A stretch of 9,305 nucleotides of DNA from Thermomicrobiales bacterium (lineage in GTDB: Bacteria; Chloroflexota; Chloroflexia; Thermomicrobiales; UBA6265), in the NCBI GenBank assembly GCA_025937615.1, contig JAICRA010000040.1, positions 1-9,305 of the forward strand, written 5' to 3'. Under the pieces are notes generated by a model. That model had not been told where the DNA came from. It saw nothing but the letters and a program-made list of their open reading frames with translations, and ran no database searches. The position numbers and the translations under genes are program-made. Below, piece by piece: positions 7,422 through 9,305 of the stretch (position 1 is its first letter; every line of letters starts with the position of its first letter).

Positions 7422-7750
7422 TTGTTAGCGGATTTTCATGATTCGGATGGCGCGGCCATCGCCAAGCAGCCGGTCAATGACCCAGGTCGTTGAAAAGAGA
7501 CCAGGTCGCCGGCGTCACCGTCGCGGGACGCCCAAGGTCAAGTTCACCGGTGCCCCGGTCTCCGGCCAGGTCGGCAATCATCCGGTGACGTCCGAGAAGC
7601 GCTGTACTTGCCTCAGGACGGCTACGAGGCTCCCGCATTGGGCATGACGGCCGGCCCGAGCCGCTTGCCGGACGCTCCCGCCTCGTTCCTTGACCGGCAA
7701 CGTCAATATCATTGCTTTCCTGGGCAACGACGCAGTAGTCCTCCATGTCG

Positions 7751-7764
7751 CGGACGACCGTCCG
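7751..7764. repeat. Perfect inverted repeat CGGACG-AC-CGTCCG
   Basis: CGGACGACCGTCCG has 6-bp arms around a 2-nt centre (5-bp stem with a 4-nt loop if folded). It lies 37 nt beyond the stop codon of the flavoprotein gene on its downstream side. No T-run follows on the minus strand, so it is at most a weak 3'-end hairpin or a binding site. Confidence 0.4.
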
Positions 7765-7801
7765 GCGATTCCTGGGGCACGCTTGAGCCCGATGCGGTTG
7801 G

Positions 7802-9305
7802 TCAGGGAGCGCCTTCGAGGTACTGGTACACCATACCGACGACGACCGAGCCCTCGCCAATGGCCGACGCCACCCGTTTTCCCGACCCGTGCCGGACGTC
7901 CCCGACCGCGAACACCCCGGGAATACCCGTTTCGAGCGGGAACGGGGGGCGTCGAAGGGGCCACGTCGAACGCCCTCCGTCGCGGTCCAGGAGGTCCTGG
8001 CCCGTGATGACGAACCCTGCCTCGTCGCGTGCGATTTCGGGAGGCAGCCACTCGGTGTGCGGCCGGGCTCCGATATGGACAAAGAGCGCGGCGGCCGAAA
8101 CTGTCTCGGTGCGCCCGGAGGAAGCATTGTGGAGGACGAGGCGTTCGAGGCGGCCGTCCCCGCCACCGTCGACGATTCGGGTGTTCAATTGGACGGTGAT
8201 GTTCGCCGTTGCCTCGATCTGCTTCACGAGGTAGTCGGACATACCCTGGGCGAGTGACGCACCGCGGACGACGAGGGTCACGCGCTCGGCAAAATTGGCG
8301 AGGTGGAGGGCGGCCTGCCCGGCGGAGTTGGCGCCGCCCACGACGTAGACATTCAGCCCCGCGAAGCCTTGCGCCTCCGCGACCGAGGCGCCATAGAAAA
8401 CTCCGAGGCCGGTCAACCCGTCCAGCCCCGGCACGTCGAGTCGGCGGTAGGAGACTCCGGGGGCAAGGATGGCGGCCCGTCCCGTCACCTCTCTGCCATC
8501 CGGCAAGGCCACGACCACCCTTAGCTCGTCGCGGCGCAGCGCCCTAGCCTGGCACATGAAGTGGAAGGTCGCGCCGAAGAGCCAGGCTTGCACATATCCG
8601 CTCCGGGCCAGCTCCGCGCCGGTGACTCCTCGCGGGAACCCGAGGTAGTTGCGGATCAGCGAGCTCGAGCTAACCTGGCCGCCGATTGCCTCCTGATCGA
8701 CGACGAGCGTGCGCAGCCCCTCCGAGGCCGCGTTGACGGCGGCGGCGAGCCCGGCCGGTCCCGCTCCGACGATGATCACGTCGAAGGTTGCCGGCTCCGC
8801 TGTGTCTTGGCCGTCATCCACCCCGACCAGCGCGGCCGCGAGCTCGGCGTTGGAGGGGGCAACGAGCGTCTGCCCGTCGAGTAAAACCACTACCGGCAAG
8901 TGTGCTGCCGACCGCCCGACCTCGGCGAGGAGCGCTTTCCCCTCTGCCGAGTCCGCCTCGAGGAACGCGTACGAGACCGCGCTGCGCTGGAGCAGGTCGC
9001 GTAGCTCATGAGAGCGCGGTGCCCAACGCTCGCCCACGACTCGAACCTCAGGACGGGCGGGGCGGGCTCGCGCCCAGTCGTAGAGGAATCCCGTAATGGC
9101 TGCGTGGAAGAGCTCGTCGGGGGAGTCCCACGGCTTGAGCAGGTAGGAGTCAGCTTGCCCCCGGGCCACCGCCCGCAGGATCGCCGCCGCCGTTGCCCGG
9201 TCCCGCCACGCGCCCCAAGGAACGTGAAGCGCCCGCTTGGCGAGGGGGTGGAGCTGGCGGGACCGGGCCAAAAGCTCGGCCCCGGAGGTCTCGGCCAACC
9301 TGTGA
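7802..9305 (-). CDS. Receiver/Grx-like/thioredoxin-reductase-fold flavoprotein, 5'-partial
   Basis: This matches proteins annotated as fused response regulator/thioredoxin-disulfide reductase. The frame is open to the window edge; the codon at 9298 is an internal TTG, and about 50-70 residues are missing. Numbering from that codon: residues 1-75 are the second half of a receiver-like domain, with Lys55 in YLLKPWD kept. Residues 85-160 resemble a glutaredoxin/thioredoxin fold, with LPVV placed like the cis-Pro loop but WAPRSH where CxxC is expected. Residues 172-498 are the flavoprotein: FAD motif VGAGPAG (177-183), IGGQVSSSSLIRNYLGFP (205-222), NAD(P)-binding VVGGANSAG (319-327) and the second FAD motif GVFAVGDVRHGSGKRVASA (461-479). 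Arg345 after the second strand suggests NADPH. The usual CATC motif reads GASV at 303-306. The only cysteine seen is Cys249. The cofactor folds look intact; the electron acceptor is unknown, and disulfide reduction is doubtful. Confidence 0.9.
   Translation of the reverse strand, partial: HRLAETSGAELLARSRQLHPLAKRALHVPWGAWRDRATAAAILRAVARGQADSYLLKPWDSPDELFHAAITGFLYDWARARPARPEVRVVGERWAPRSHELRDLLQRSAVSYAFLEADSAEGKALLAEVGRSAAHLPVVVLLDGQTLVAPSNAELAAALVGVDDGQDTAEPATFDVIIVGAGPAGLAAAVNAASEGLRTLVVDQEAIGGQVSSSSLIRNYLGFPRGVTGAELARSGYVQAWLFGATFHFMCQARALRRDELRVVVALPDGREVTGRAAILAPGVSYRRLDVPGLDGLTGLGVFYGASVAEAQGFAGLNVYVVGGANSAGQAALHLANFAERVTLVVRGASLAQGMSDYLVKQIEATANITVQLNTRIVDGGGDGRLERLVLHNASSGRTETVSAAALFVHIGARPHTEWLPPEIARDEAGFVITGQDLLDRDGGRSTWPLRRPPFPLETGIPGVFAVGDVRHGSGKRVASAIGEGSVVVGMVYQYLEGAP

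Larger units (their letters stand above)
7354..7801. other. 448-nt intergenic region, no supported gene
   Basis: The gap lies between the flavoprotein gene (upstream) and the kinase gene (downstream), both on the minus strand. The part nearest the kinase (about 7370-7440) is AT-richer and holds small palindromes. The rest (about 7440-7801) is GC-rich. A 90-codon minus-strand frame (7746 to 7474) and a 69-codon plus-strand frame (7438-7647) can be read, but both are Arg/Pro-rich, lack ribosome binding sites and resemble no family I know. A decayed gene cannot be excluded. Confidence 0.6.

Noticed and set aside
7438..7647. 69-codon plus-strand frame in the intergenic gap
   Set aside because: Arg/Ser/Pro-rich product with no ribosome binding site and no known relatives.
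7474..7746. 90-codon minus-strand frame in the intergenic gap
   Set aside because: It lacks a ribosome binding site, has mixed Arg/Pro-rich composition and matches no family I recognise; a decayed gene cannot be excluded, but a CDS is not supported.
9296..9298. TTG as the start codon of the flavoprotein
   Set aside because: It falls inside the receiver domain and the frame continues to the window edge with His-Arg before it, as the family predicts.

Overview
The window is GC-rich and bacterial, with long hydrophobic ORFs. The NuoL, NuoM and NuoN sequences and the style of the two flanking regulatory and redox proteins (GAF-GAF histidine kinase; receiver fused to a thioredoxin-reductase-like flavoprotein) suggest a high-GC Chloroflexota, possibly the Sphaerobacter/Thermomicrobia group. 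That placement is inference from remembered family resemblance, not a search.

Region 1 (1-5407, plus strand) is the distal end of a respiratory complex I (nuo) operon: nuoL (5' end outside the window), nuoM and nuoN. These are the three antiporter-like proton-pumping membrane subunits, and all retain the essential buried Glu/Lys residues. nuoM and nuoN are 10 nt apart, each with a clear ribosome binding site. nuoL and nuoM are separated by an unusual 176-nt spacer holding a G/C palindrome and tandem octamers. NuoM carries a His-rich insertion before its last membrane helix, and NuoL has an acidic, His-containing linker.

Region 2 (5408-7353) is a convergent soluble sensor kinase on the minus strand, with two GAF domains, HisKA and HATPase_c. 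It has no transmembrane segment and no adjacent response regulator inside the window. Only 74 nt separate its end from that of nuoN, and no classical intrinsic terminator is visible there.

Region 3 (7354-7801) is a 448-nt gap with no gene I can support. Its end nearest the kinase is locally AT-richer, with palindromes and a weak promoter-like hexamer. The other end holds a perfect 6-bp inverted repeat.

Region 4 (7802-9305, minus strand) is a flavoprotein whose 5' end runs off the window. It is built as a degenerate response-regulator receiver, a glutaredoxin-like domain with no cysteine, and a thioredoxin-reductase-fold FAD/NAD(P)H module without the CxxC. It has a single cysteine in the visible part, so despite the family name it is unlikely to be a self-contained disulfide reductase. 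It lies upstream of the kinase on the same strand. A link between kinase, flavoprotein and respiratory state is possible but unproven. I found no mobile elements, CRISPR arrays, tRNA or rRNA genes.
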